This document shows positions 22,736-33,763 of a stretch of DNA of 64,000 nt, piece by piece (position 1 is the stretch's first letter; each line of letters starts with the position of its first letter). The DNA is from Haematococcus lacustris. Taxonomy: Eukaryota; Chlorophyta; Chlorophyceae; Chlamydomonadales; Haematococcaceae. Below the pieces are notes generated by a model, which saw only the letters and a list, made by a program, of their open reading frames with translations, did not search any database and was not told the origin of the DNA. The stretch spans positions 6,999,838-7,063,837 of the forward strand of contig JASKMD010000026.1 of the NCBI GenBank assembly GCA_030144725.1, written 5' to 3'. Both the position numbers and the translations under genes were made by a program.

Positions 22736-24169
22736 TCGTATCTCCTCAGCCCGATTTTTCCTCGATTTTAGGTTTACACCCCCATTCTTAGAACCGCTAA
22801 AAAATACAATCTATCAAGCCACTTTGTCAAAAAATTCAACTTTTCTCATGAACTTTTCTGCGAGTGGGTTGATCAGTGGTCTCCCCATGGCCATGTTGAT
22901 GGCGTGTACCAAGCAGAAACATTTGTGTTGTGCTTCCATATAGATGGGTACGGGTGGGCTAGTGTTGTGGTTGGTATGGCTGATGATGTGGTTTATCTTC
23001 TTAGTATGGCAGAGTGCTATCTGTGCACTCGTACGGGTTGTGTGGGTGGGGGTGATGATGAAGAGCTGGTGGTGTGTTTGCTTTGTTGGCAATGCGATGC
23101 GTGCCAGCGGAGTGGGTGCTGGTTCTAGGGAGTCCTTGAGTGACCATTTCCCATTGAGGCTTGTCATGGCCATGCTGTGGCCCAGTCTTTTGCATAGGAA
23201 TGCAGTCGTTTCGTGGCGCTGTGCTAGGCTATCGAGGTTGTGTTTAGTCCAGTCTTGGGGGCGTCTTAGATCAGCGACGCTTGTCGAAATCAGGCCGTAT
23301 TTAGATGTGAGGTACAGGTCTATTACTCCATCGTCGTAGCCTCCTGCGCCTCTTGCCATCTGCCAGGCTATAAGTTCGTCCGGTGTGTTGAGTTGCGTGA
23401 GCCTTTGTGCGTAAAAGGTGTCGATATCGTCAATGCTGACCCATTTCCGTCCCGCGGCGTTGTTAAGGTAGTCGGCTTGACAAGTGCTACTACCCTCTTG
23501 CTGGACGTAGTGTGTGTTGGGTCCCGGGTTGGCTTCAACGTCCCCGCATGCAAGTAGGAGCCATGCAATGTATGTGATCGCCATGGCGCAGTAGCTCGTG
23601 CTCAAAGTGCCCAGCCATTCGATGGCGGTCTTAAGGTGGTCCATGGTGATGGCGTTGGTAGGGCGTCGTTGTTTGTCTAAGATGGTGATTCTGTAGATAG
23701 TGTGGCGTTGAAGAGTGGTGTTGTAGTGATGAGCGATTACTGAGGATTTGCCTACCGTCACAGTGTAGTGGCCTTGTGTAGTCCAGGAGTGCATGCAGAC
23801 TGTGAGGTTGAGTATGGCGGTGTGTCTATCGATGGTCCCGTCTATGTACAGGAAATTGACGAAGGCCGATGTAGTGGAGATGGCTCTCCATCTTTGCAGC
23901 CTTTTGCAATGCCTTCGCAAGCACTTTTGGGACTGAGAGATGGTCTGCGAGATGGACTGAGAGGTTGGTGTGAGGTGAAGTGTTGCATGGTGATGGATCC
24001 ACCACCATGCACAGGCTACTGCTATGAATATACCATGCATGCCCTTCCATTGCAAGTAGGCTTGTTTCATGTCGTGGAGGGCATCCTTATATAGGACCAG
24101 TGTATTGTAGGTCTTGTCAGCAATCGTGCCACCCTCTTTGCTGGTATCCATCAGCATGCACGGATAGGG

Positions 24170-25375
24170 CATCCCTGTCTGCTCCTTGGCTGGCTGTGCT
24201 TCACAGGGCTGCATGGTGCCAGCGTGTATGGTTGGAGCGTGCTCTGTTGGTACATGGTGGGCTCCGCCTGCCTCACCGGCCTGCATGGTGGGGCACTGAA
24301 CATGGGGCTGCGTCATGGCGGGCGCGTCGTGTGTGGCTGGGGAGTGCGCTTCTGGCATGCGGTGGGCTGGCTGTGCTCCGCCAGCCTCCCCAGCCTGCAT
24401 GGTGGGGCAGAGGGCATGTGGTTGCGTCACTGCAGGCCAGTCATGAATGGCTGGGGCGTGCGCTTCTGGCATGCGGTGGGCTGGCTGTGCTCCGCCAGCC
24501 TCCCCAGCCTGCATGGTGGGGCAGAGGGCATGTGGTTGCGTCACTGCAGGCCAGTCATGAATGGCTGGGGCGTGCGCTTCTGGCATGCGGTGGGCTGGCT
24601 GTGCTCCGCCAGCCTCACCAGCCTGCATGGTGGGGCAGAGGGCATGTGGTTGCGTCACTGCAGGCCAGTCATGAATGGCTGGGGCGTGCGCTTCTGGCAT
24701 GCGGTGGGCTGGCTGTGCTCCGCCAGCCTCATTAGCCTGCATGGTGGGGCAGAGGGCATGTGGTTGCGTCGCTGCAGGCCAGTCATGAATGGCTGGGGCG
24801 TGCGCTTCTGGCATGCGGTGGGCTGGCTGTGCTCCGCCAGCCTCACCAGCCTGCATGGTGGGGCAGAGGGCATGTGGTTGCGTCACTGCAGGCCAGTCAT
24901 GAATGGCTGGGGCGTGCGCTCCCGGCATGCGGTGGGCTGGCTGTGCTCCGCCAGCCTCACCAGCCTGCATGGTGGGGCAGAGGGCATGTGGTTGCGTCAC
25001 TGCAGGCCAGTCATGAATGGCTGGGGCGTGCGCTTCTGGCATGCGGTGGGCTGGCTGTGCTCCGCCAGCCTCACCAGCCTGCATGGTGGGGCAGAGGGCA
25101 TGTGGTTGCGTCACTGCAGGCCAGTCATGAATGGCTGGGGCGTGCGCTTCTGGCATGCGGTGGGCTGGCTGTGCTCCGCCAGCCTCACCAGCCTGCATGG
25201 TGGGGCAGAGGGCATGTGGTTGCGTCACTGCAGGCCAGTCATGAATGGCTGGGGCGTGCGCTTCTGGCATGCGGTGGGCTGGCTGTGCTCCGCCAGCCTC
25301 ACCAGCCTGCATGGTGGGGCAGAGGGCACGTGGTTGCGTCACTGCAGGCCAGTCATGAATGGCTGGAGCGTGCAC
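24170..25375 (-). repeat. 114-bp tandem repeat coding 38-residue units
   Basis: About ten copies, nearly identical, in frame with the LINE ORF. The period is visible from TCATGAATGGCTGG at 24441 and 24555. The leftmost copies (24170-24350) are diverged. Confidence 0.93.
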
Positions 25376-25680
25376 TGTTGGCATGGTGATAACTGGCCGC
25401 AGGGGGGCGTCCTTGGGCATGGTGGTAACTGGCCGTAGGGGGGCGCCCGTTGGCATGGTAAGTGCTGGCCGTAGGGGGGCGCCCGTTGGCATGGTAAGTG
25501 CTGGCCGTAGGGGGGCGCCCGTTGGCATGGTAAGTGCTGGCCGTGGGGGGGCGCCCGTTGGCATGGTAAGTGCTGGCCGTAGGGGGGCGCCCTTTGGCAT
25601 GGTAAGTGCTGGCCGTGGGGGGGCGCCCTTTGGCATGGTAAGTGCTGGCCGTAGGGGGGAACCCGTTGGCATGGTGAAAG
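25376..25680 (-). repeat. 36-bp tandem repeat coding 12-residue units
   Basis: About eight copies of a unit containing GGCATGGTAAGTGCTGGCCG, in frame, coding TMP(T/K)GAPLRPAL. Confidence 0.92.
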
Positions 25681-26310
25681 CTGGTTGTTGCAACATCAAG
25701 ACAGGCCGCAGGGGGGTTCCCTTTGGCTGTGTGTTGTGCATTGGGTTGGTATGCAGGCAGGTCAACGCAGGATTTGGCAGTGCAGTCATGTGTGGGCATT
25801 GTTGCACAGGGTTGGGTAAGGCAGGGTAAGTCAGTGCAGTACACCTGATGTCTTGCTGTTTGTCGCGGTGCTGCTTCTTTTCTTGACTGTTTTGGCATTT
25901 CCAGTAATCTTCACCCTGTGTAGGACTGCAGTGGGAGCGATCGGAGTCATGCAGGTGCGCTGTGCTCTTGTACCCAGAGGTTGTGTTGCAGCAATGGGTC
26001 AGCTGCAGCAAGGTGAAAAAGGTCAAGATTACAAGTGTCGCTGCTCGTGTTGTCTTACCGGACAGCTTGCTGAGACCATGGTAGGCCACGTTCAGAGCTT
26101 CTTCCGACTTAACGTCGGCCGTTGACTTCTCGTCGTTCCACTTATCATTCGGGCTTAATTCTGATGCATTGTTCAGTCGTGTAGAGCGTTCGCGCAGCAG
26201 CTTCGTGTATCGTGCAGAGAAAACCTCTCAGTTGTTGCCAACCGAAAAGTCCCTAGCCCTATGCCCATCCCTGGGCAGCCCCAGTCGAATTGCAGCCTCG
26301 TGGTGTTGGG

Positions 26311-26768
26311 TGTAAGAGTACACGATTGCACGGTAGGATGCATGAACAATTGCTGTTTTTCTTTTACATGAAGTGCCACGTTGCCTAATGACGTTGTTTC
26401 TCACTGAATGATGTCGGTAGGTTTTAAGCGAGTTGTTGTAGTGTTTACGGAGGAGAGAAGAGACTGAACCACGATAGTCCTTTGTACACGGAACATTGTA
26501 AGACTCCTTCCTAACGGTTACGGTCGGTCTGCCTCTAACACCTACGGTCCTACGCTTCTCCACGGTTCTTAGTGAATTCGGGCGCTGTTGCTTTATAAGC
26601 AATAGTAAGTCAGACATAGCGGTCCTTAGCTCCAGCGTCAAGCTGAGACCTAGCCGTAGTTAACGCTACGAGACTTCTAGAAGCCGACCTTAGGCTGAAA
26701 GAAGTCCTTAGACCCATTAGCGCTTGCATTTACGAGTTTTTCCGGGCCCACGCATTACAACTGTTGCA
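26311..26768 (+). repeat. Left LTR of element A
   Basis: Begins TGTAAGAGTACACG and ends CTGTTGCA. Differs from the right LTR at TACGCTTCTCC/TACGGTTCTCC, TTAGTGAATTC/TTAGTGGATTC and ATTACAA/ATTACCA. Confidence 0.95.
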
Positions 26769-27363
26769 TCTGGTTTCCCCTTTCACGTTCATCGCAGTGC
26801 CACTTACCTTCAACGAGGCGTTAGACGTAGACCTTCCGTCCGGGGCTAGCACCCCGCGGAATTCAGCCTCATCTTACAGCCCGTCCAGCCCTTCTCTTAG
26901 CCCTTCGCCAAGCGGAGAATATCAGCCTATTGTTTCGGGTACACCCCCGAACGCGCACCCAGCAGCCCAGCTCGCACAGGCGGAACAGCCTGAGCAATTT
27001 CGCAGCCCAGCGTTTGCTTTAGTTTCCACGGGTAACCGTGAGGCGCAACAGGCGCTGCAAGGGTGTCAGCACTGCCAATCTTTCAAGGCGGCAGCGGACT
27101 ACTACTCCGGGCTAGCAAGGGCACGAGGTGAGCAGCTCGCTCAGCAACGTGAATACATAGAGCAGCTCCTAGGCATTGTGCGCAGCATTGTTGTAGCACC
27201 CAGTGCACCTGTAGGCGTATCCACACGCTACGTGGCACCACCGCCACCCCCACCGCCCCCACCTAGACGCCAGCCCGCACCACAGGCACACCCAGCCTAC
27301 CAGGGACAAGCACCGCCACCTACCCCCACCCACTCCGCCCAACACAACAGGGACGGATACTAG
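26769..27363 (+). CDS. Upstream ORF of element A (Pro/Ser-rich, coiled-coil)
   Basis: Open frame ahead of gag: a Ser/Pro-rich start, a Cys pair GCQHCQSFKAAADYY, a short helical part rich in Gln/Glu, and a Pro tract before a TAG at 27361. No ATG lies at its beginning, so it would need splicing or a non-AUG start. It may be an N-terminal gag extension. Only its second half was copied in the internal duplication. Confidence 0.5.
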
Positions 27364-27399
27364 CAGCGTCAGCGTCGCCGTCACCATTAGCTACAGCCC

Positions 27400-28329
27400 A
27401 TGGCGCAGCCCTCAACACAGCCTGCTACCATGGAGACCATCATAGCTGCATTCAACGCACTTGGAGTCACTATGGACAGGATAGTGCGGCAGCAGGAGCA
27501 GCAGCACGCCTCTCAGGGCGAGCCACGGGTTGCACAGGGTTTAGTCAAGTTGACGGACGTGCAGCCGTTCGACGGCAAGGGTAGTGTTTCTACATGGTTG
27601 TTTCATGTGGAGGAGGTGTTTAAGTTGACTCCAGGCCTGACTGATGAGCAGAAGATAGTGTCGACTGGTGTAAGGCTCACAGGTCTGGCTGCCTCCTGGT
27701 ATGTCTCTGTCCGGTCAGCCCCTAGCGCGTCATTCACCTGGGACTTGTTCAAAGCAGCCCTTAAAGCAGCTTTTGTAACCCAATCAGATGCAGCTAAGGC
27801 TCGAGACCAGCTTCATGTGGCCAGGCAAAAACCTAACCAGACAGCTCTCTCCTTCGCCACTCATCTGCGCAGCCTGTTTCTGCACATTCCTACCATCACA
27901 GAGGATGAACAACTAGACCGGTTCCGCCGTGGCCTGCACCCTCACCTTAAGGCCATGGTAGACATCCAGTCTCCCACTACATTTGATCAGGCAGTCAAGA
28001 TAGCCGTAGCCCATGACACCGCCTGCCGTGATGCAGGGCTTTCCACAGCTGTTCCCATGCAGCTAGGCCTCATAAAACAAGTCAAGCAACAGCCACACCG
28101 CGCTTAGCGCGAGACCCACGGCACATCATCTAACCCAGCTCCTCAACAAACCAAGCCTGCTACCCCACGACTCCAACGGCTCACACCAGAGGAGAAAGCC
28201 TGGTATGCTGCCCACAATAAGTGCACATTCTGCTGTGAGGATGGTCATCTGGTGCAAGATTGCAAGCACCCTAACAAACGCGGTCCAAAAAACTGGGCGG
28301 CTCGACCCCCCAACCAAGCAAAGACTTAG
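27400..28329 (+). CDS. gag: Gag (capsid and nucleocapsid) of element A, copy 1, with in-frame TAG
   Basis: Starts at ATGGCGCAGCCC. Residues about 50-210 form a Retrotrans_gag-type capsid region ([14 protein letters not shown] ... [13 protein letters not shown]). TAG at 28105-28107 ends the 235-residue frame, but the same frame continues for another 73 codons and contains a CCHC zinc knuckle, [14 protein letters not shown], before the TAG at 28327-28329. Capsid and nucleocapsid are thus split by one stop codon, either a mutation or readthrough. A slippery heptamer A AAA AAC lies at 28287-28293 in the nucleocapsid part, leading into the pol frame. Confidence 0.85.
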
Positions 28330-30575
28330 AGTCCAACCAGCCAAAGGCAAGCACTGGCGAGACCACCGCTATCACCTCGCCACCGCCCCGGCTCCGTATC
28401 ACTAAGCTCGCAGCCAATTCCACTCCCGGAAGCCATGCTGATTTGCTAGTCTTCACGGGATCATACAAGGGCAATAGTGCACGGGTGTTGATTGACGGAG
28501 GCGCTACTGGCTCGTTTATTGACTCGGCCTTTTGCACGAAGTATGGCATTCAGACTGCCCAGAAAGTGAGCCCCGACTACATCAGCCAAGCCGACGGTCA
28601 TCAACAGCAGAGCAACGCCATGATTCCCAATGCGCGTTTCCGGCTGGGTACCTACAAGGGCGAGCAAACACTACATGTTACACACCTTCACGACTTCGAC
28701 ATCATCCTGGGTAAGCCCTGGCTTGCGGAAATCAATCCCCGCATCGACTGGAAAGCCAACATCATGCGCTTCCGTCATGCAGGACGCCAGCACACACTCC
28801 GGCCCCCTGTCAGGCATCCAGGCACCACAAACACCAGCGGCAGCCCTTTGCTCATAAGCTCGGCGCAGCTCCGCACAGCCATCAGCGATAAGTGTCCAGT
28901 CTTCCTAGTCTCCATAACCCCGGCTGACGGCAATGCCGAGACCTGTCATCAGGTTCTGGATTGTTCTCCCATTGTACAGGAGTACGCCGATGTGTTCCCA
29001 TCAGACCTTCCGCATGGACTGCCACCAGAGCGCTCCGTGGACCACCGTATTGAGCTCCAACAAGCCAAGCCACCCCCGGCGCGGCCCATCTACAATGTGT
29101 CCAGCAGTGAGCTAGCAGAGTTGAAACAGCAAATAGGGGAGCTCTTGGACAAGGGCTTCATTCGTCCCAGCACCTCTCCCTATGCCTCCGGTGTGTTGCT
29201 TGTGCGCAAAAAGGATGGCTCATTCCGCATGTGCATCGATTACCGCCCTCTCAACCGTCTGACCATCAAGAACAAGTACCCCCTTCCACGCCTAGACACA
29301 CTACTAGATCGGCTCCATGGTGCCAAGGTGTTCAGCAAGCTAGACCTGCGCCAGGGTTACCATCAAATCCGGGTTGCCCCCGAGGACATCCACAAAACAG
29401 CTTTCCGCACACGCTACGGTCATTTTGAATTCACGGTGCTGCCCTTCGGGCTGTGCAATGCACCAGCCACGTTCCAGCGTCTCATGAATGACGTGCTGCA
29501 CGATCTCTTGGATGACTGCGTCCTTGTCTACCTAGATGACATTCTGATCTTCTCCCGCACCCCACAAGAGCACATAGCCCACCTTCGGCGCGTGCTCGAC
29601 CTACTCCGCAAACATAAGCTATATGCCAAGCTCTCCAAGTGTGAGTTCGGCATGGACCAGACATCCTTCCTTGGTCACATAGTCTCTGCCTCGGGCATTG
29701 CATGCGATCCAGCCAAGGTAGCTGCGGTTGAATCCTGGCCCATTCCCACAACTGTGCATGACGTGCGCAGCTTTCTGGGCCTAGCTAACTACTACCGCCG
29801 CTTTGTGAAAGACTTCTCTACCATTGCAGCACCTCTCACCGCTCTGACCAGAGCAGACGGGCATGACAAGCAGGGTGTCGTGGCATGGGGTCAGGCCCAG
29901 CAGTCAGCCTTTGACGCTCTGAAGCAGGCACTCGTCTCTGCACCTATTCTCATTGCTCCAGATCCTTCGCAACCGTATACGCTACGATGTGATGCATCTT
30001 CCATCGGCATTGGTGCCGTGCTCTCTCAGGGTACCGGTTCAGCCGAGCGGGTCGTGGCCTACCACTCCCGTAAACTACTGCCAGCAGAACGGAACTATCC
30101 CACCCATGAGCAGGAGCTCCTGTCTCTGGTGGAGGCCCTCAAGGTATGGCGTCACTACCTCCTTGGTGCGTCATTTAACCTACTCACGGACAATTGGGCT
30201 ACGAAGCACATTCAAACACAGCCTCGCCTCGATTGCCGTCGCCAAGCGCGGTGGATGGAGGTCCTTCAAGAGTACGACTGTATCATAGATCATATCCCGG
30301 GCAAACAGAACATAGTGGCAGACGCTCTGTCACGTCGGTCAGATTATCAACCACTGTCGGTTGGGCGACGGACACAACGCAACCCCGCCCAGGTCACTGA
30401 GACAACCATCTCTGTCGACCAATCACGGCTACGGAACATACGCGATGCTGCGGCTACCGATCCTCAGTATCAGCGTCATCTCACTGCCGCCCTCAAGGGA
30501 CGCGCACGGCAGTTTACGGTTCAGGACAATCTGTTGTATCACACAGGCCGAGGGACCCCTTTACGTATAGTATAA
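28293..30575 (+). CDS. pol: Pol (protease, RT, RNase H) of element A, copy 1, no integrase
   Basis: The frame is -1 to gag and open from the slippery site. Protease motif [12 protein letters not shown] (near 28490). RT has [32 protein letters not shown] and catalytic YLDD (29529-29540). RNase H has [14 protein letters not shown], a [12 protein letters not shown] helix and LLTDNWA, where family members usually have TDH. The frame ends at TAA (30573-30575), created where foreign sequence begins, so integrase is missing. Confidence 0.93.
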   Translation: MGGSTPQPSKDLESNQPKASTGETTAITSPPPRLRITKLAANSTPGSHADLLVFTGSYKGNSARVLIDGGATGSFIDSAFCTKYGIQTAQKVSPDYISQADGHQQQSNAMIPNARFRLGTYKGEQTLHVTHLHDFDIILGKPWLAEINPRIDWKANIMRFRHAGRQHTLRPPVRHPGTTNTSGSPLLISSAQLRTAISDKCPVFLVSITPADGNAETCHQVLDCSPIVQEYADVFPSDLPHGLPPERSVDHRIELQQAKPPPARPIYNVSSSELAELKQQIGELLDKGFIRPSTSPYASGVLLVRKKDGSFRMCIDYRPLNRLTIKNKYPLPRLDTLLDRLHGAKVFSKLDLRQGYHQIRVAPEDIHKTAFRTRYGHFEFTVLPFGLCNAPATFQRLMNDVLHDLLDDCVLVYLDDILIFSRTPQEHIAHLRRVLDLLRKHKLYAKLSKCEFGMDQTSFLGHIVSASGIACDPAKVAAVESWPIPTTVHDVRSFLGLANYYRRFVKDFSTIAAPLTALTRADGHDKQGVVAWGQAQQSAFDALKQALVSAPILIAPDPSQPYTLRCDASSIGIGAVLSQGTGSAERVVAYHSRKLLPAERNYPTHEQELLSLVEALKVWRHYLLGASFNLLTDNWATKHIQTQPRLDCRRQARWMEVLQEYDCIIDHIPGKQNIVADALSRRSDYQPLSVGRRTQRNPAQVTETTISVDQSRLRNIRDAAATDPQYQRHLTAALKGRARQFTVQDNLLYHTGRGTPLRIV

Positions 30576-30771
30576 GGACCCCGTTTCCAATGAAAGAGCC
30601 GGAGCCGGAGCCAGAGCCGGAGCCAGAGCCCGAGCAAAGAGCCAGAGCCGGAGCCGGAGCTCTCAAAGAGCCCAGAAATGGCTCTAACCGCCGGCCAACC
30701 GTCGGCTCCGCAGACCCCCGTTTCCAATGAAAGTGCCAAGAGCCGGAGCCAGGAGCCAGATTTGCTCCTAG

Positions 30772-31176
30772 ATGCGCTCTTGGGAGCCCCATGCAGCCCC
30801 TTCGGCCTCTGCGGCTCGAGGGCCACGGAGCTCGGAGCCGGAGCCGGAGCCCAAAAATAATTTACTTGGCTCGCAACAGGAGGAGTCGAGGGTGCCGTGG
30901 GACGACCAGCAAGATGAGTTGTTTGCGGAGCTGTACGCGCAGACGTTTGCCCAGGTCCAGGGCAAGACCAACGGGGACAAAATGGGCGAGATGCTGTCTG
31001 CATCCGTAAACGAGAACTCAGCGCGCCTAGGAGGCCGCAAGATGACGGCAGCTCAGGCCCTGAACAGGGCCGCTTACGCCAAAGCTGGTTGCGTAGCCGT
31101 CTGGAAGTGGAACGAAAGGACCTTGCAAGCAGCAAGCAGCAAACAGAAAGAGCAAGCAGCAAGCATCAAGGGCTAG
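30772..31176 (+). CDS. Unknown small protein, or exon, in the TIR element
   Basis: A frame of 134 codons whose first part is the translated GGAGCC repeat. The following VPWDDQQDELFAELYAQTFA and KMGEMLSASVNENSA segments have normal amino-acid use and predicted-helix character. Reminiscent of the start of a Myb/SANT-like or trihelix domain, but not assignable. Downstream to about 31800 a Gly/Leu/Gln minisatellite (QGVQPGGL units) continues in another frame. Confidence 0.35.
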   Translation: MRSWEPHAAPSASAARGPRSSEPEPEPKNNLLGSQQEESRVPWDDQQDELFAELYAQTFAQVQGKTNGDKMGEMLSASVNENSARLGGRKMTAAQALNRAAYAKAGCVAVWKWNERTLQAASSKQKEQAASIKG

Positions 31177-31208
31177 CAGCAGCATACAAGCAACTTCTTG
31201 GCAATTGC

Positions 31209-31243
<35 letters not shown>

Positions 31244-31389
31244 CCAGGTGGTGGTGAGGGGGATGAGTTCTGGAAGCTGAGCAACAGTGCACATGTTGCC
31301 ATCTTGCCATAGCAGCCCCACATCTTGCCATAGCAGCTCCACGTCCGCTCACCTCCCCCAACCGCCTGCTGGGTGGGGTGCACGTGCTG

Positions 31390-31680
31390 GGTGGGGCGCG
31401 TTGCAGCCTGGTGGGTTGCAGGGGGTGCAGCCGGGTGGGTTGCAGGGGGTGCAGCCTGGTGGGTTGTAGGGGGTGCTGCCTGGTGGGGCGGCTAGGCTGC
31501 AGCCTGGTGGGTTGCAAGGGGTGCAGCCTGGTGGGGCGCCTGGGCTGCAGCTTGGTGGAATGCACGTGCTTGGTGGGTTGCAGGGGGTGCAGCCTAGTGG
31601 GGCGTCTGGGCTGCAGCCTGGTGGGATGCAGGTGCCTAGTGGGTTGCAGGGGGTGCTGCCTGGTGGGGTGCTGGGCGTGG
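31390..31680 (+). repeat. Minisatellite of GTGCAGCCTGGTGGG words
   Basis: Degenerate units of about 20-30 bp within the TIR element. Both-strand frames are low complexity. Confidence 0.7.
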
Positions 31681-32833
31681 GTCTTTCCCCTTGGGCCAAT
31701 GGGGCCGCCGTCGCCTCTACAGCGGTAGCGGGGAGCCCGTTTGCTCCCATCACCCCTCATGGCACGCAGGCCATAGGTCACAATTATGTCAGCATGATGT
31801 TGGGTCTCTGAAGCTCATCTGTTGGGTTACATAACGCCACATTGTGTAGGTAATCCTGTGACCTGGTGACCTGTGACTAGTAATCCTATGACCCACGGTG
31901 TAAGCAAGTCCCTTTGTTTAAGTCTTGCCTGTCCCACTGTCTAAGTCCCACTGTTTCAGTCTTGCTCATCTGTCTCATAATGCCGGAACCAAGAGCCTCT
32001 GCGACAAGCCTCTGTTACACGGTGAGGATATTGGGGTAAAATGTCCCTGGGCACTTTCCAGTATTCGCTAAGACGTTTATAACGCCACAGCGCAAGGTTC
32101 CGACGTCAAAGCAAGTCAAGCATCGGACAACATCCCCCAACATCGGCCATGACCTCCGTTTGAACCCACACCACGTTTGAACCCACATCAAGACGATGCC
32201 TCCACCGCCGACGCTATCTGCTGCCTCAGCCTCAGCCTCCACCGCAGCCTGGCGTCGTGCGTCCATTTGTAAAGGCAGGCGTGGGGTGGATAGCGGAGCT
32301 GCCCTTAGCTACGGCTGCGGGGCTGCGGGATGGGCAGGCTCTGGGCAACCACCTTAACGACCGGGCTCTTTCCATTGGAAACGGGGTCGCCGGAGCACCC
32401 AAAAAGTGAGATCTAGCTCTGGCTCTGGCTCCGGCTCCGGCCCATTGGAAACGGGGTTTCCACGGGTAACCGTGAGGCGCAACAGGCGCTGCAAGGGTGT
32501 CAGCACTGCCAATCTTTCAAGGCGGCAGCGGACTACTACTCCGGGCTAGCAAGGGCACGAGGTGAGCAGCTCGCTCAGCAACGTGAATACATAGAGCAGC
32601 TCCTAGGCATTGTGCGCAGCCTTGTTGTAGCACCCAGTGCACCTGTAGGCGTATCCACACGCTACGTGGCACCACCGCCACCCCCACCGCCCCCACCTAG
32701 ACGCCAGCCCGCACCACAGGCACACCCAGCCTACCAGGGACAAGCACCGCCACCTACCCCCACCCACTCCGCCCAACACAACAGGGACGGATACTAGCAG
32801 CGTCAGCGTCGCCGTCACCATTAGCTACAGCCC

Positions 32834-33763
32834 ATGGCGCAGCCCTCAACACAGCCTGCTACCATGGAGACCATCATAGCTGCATTCAACGCACTTGGAG
32901 TCACTATGGACAGGATAGTGCGGCAGCAGGAGCAGCAGCACGCCTCTCAGGGCGAGCCACGGGTTGCACAGGGTTTAGTCAAGTTGACGGACGTGCAGCC
33001 GTTCGACGGCAAGGGTAGTGTTTCTACATGGTTGTTTCATGTGGAGGAGGTGTTTAAGTTGACTCCAGGCCTGACTGATGAGCAGAAGATAGTGTCGACT
33101 GGTGTAAGGCTCACAGGTCTGGCTGCCTCCTGGTATGTCTCTGTCCGGTCAGCCCCTAGCGCGTCATTCACCTGGGACTTGTTCAAAGCAGCCCTTAAAG
33201 CAGCTTTTGTAACCCAATCAGATGCAGCTAAGGCTCGAGACCAGCTTCATGTGGCCAGGCAAAAACCTAACCAGACAGCTCTCTCCTTCGCCACTCATCT
33301 GCGCAGCCTGTTTCTGCACATTCCTACCATCACAGAGGATGAACAACTAGACCGGTTCCGCCGTGGCCTGCACCCTCACCTTAAGGCCATGGTAGACATC
33401 CAGTCTCCCACTACATTTGATCAGGCAGTCAAGATAGCCGTAGCCCATGACACCGCCTGCCGTGATGCAGGGCTTTCCACAGCTGTTCCCATGCAGCTAG
33501 GCCTCATAAAACAAGTCAAGCAACAGCCACACCGCGCTTAGCGCGAGACCCACGGCACATCATCTAACCCAGCTCCTCAACAAACCAAGCCTGCTACCCC
33601 ACGACTCCAACGGCTCACACCAGAGGAGAAAGCCTGGTATGCTGCCCACAATAAGTGCACATTCTGCTGTGAGGATGGTCATCTGGTGCAAGATTGCAAG
33701 CACCCTAACAAACGCGGTCCAAAAAACTGGGCGGCTCGACCCCCCAACCAAGCAAAGACTTAG
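32834..33763 (+). CDS. gag: Gag of element A, copy 2, same in-frame TAG
   Basis: Same protein as copy 1. The TAG is retained at 33539-33541, the zinc knuckle follows, and the slippery heptamer is at 33721-33727. The shared stop codon predates the duplication. Confidence 0.85.

Larger units (their letters stand above)
22814..26229 (-). pseudogene. 5' part of a non-LTR retrotransposon ORF with repeats, 2A motif and Cys-protease-like motif
   Basis: One long frame on the minus strand opens after a TGA near 26229 and stops at 22814. In order: a hydrophobic segment (LVILTFFTLLQL); twelve-residue repeats (PALTMPTGAPLR); about ten 38-residue repeats (APAIHDWPAVTQPHALCPTM core); a Trp-rich hydrophobic stretch (GIFIAVACAWWWIH); a second hydrophobic stretch (YIAWLLLAC) running directly into GDVEANPGP, the 2A ribosome-skipping signature (23519-23545); then about 230 residues ending with CFCLVHAINMAMGRP (22879-22925), like the Cys active-site stretch of a papain-fold or deubiquitinase-type protease. 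Published Dualen (RandI) LINEs of Chlamydomonas carry a cysteine protease, so this is probably a Dualen-type 5' end. No endonuclease or RT follows; the frame stops and satellite DNA begins. No in-frame ATG is evident near the beginning. Confidence 0.6.
27022..30575 (+). repeat. Direct duplication inside element A, copy 1
   Basis: Identical to 32456-36009 (offset 5434) except for one difference noticed (CGCAGCATTG here, CGCAGCCTTG at 32615). The gag and pol proteins of the two copies are the same. Copy 1 ends with GTATAA, the first six bases of the foldback element at 36004. Confidence 0.95.
30576..32457 (+). mobile_element. TIR DNA element between the two gag-pol copies
   Basis: Ends are inverted: ACCCCGTTTCCAATG at 30578-30592 and CATTGGAAACGGGGT at 32443-32457. 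Each end is present twice: second left copy near 30714, second right copy at 32373-32387. GGAGCC hexamers (GGCTCC on the right) lie next to every terminus. No transposase was recognised, so it is probably non-autonomous. Confidence 0.75.

Noticed and set aside
24224..25438. Plus-strand frame with HAVGWLCSASL repeats as a gene
   Set aside because: It mirrors the 114-bp repeat of the minus-strand LINE ORF, which alone continues into recognisable motifs.
30600..30860. Ser-Arg repeat protein (SR-like)
   Set aside because: Direct translation of the GGAGCC hexamer repeat at the transposon terminus.
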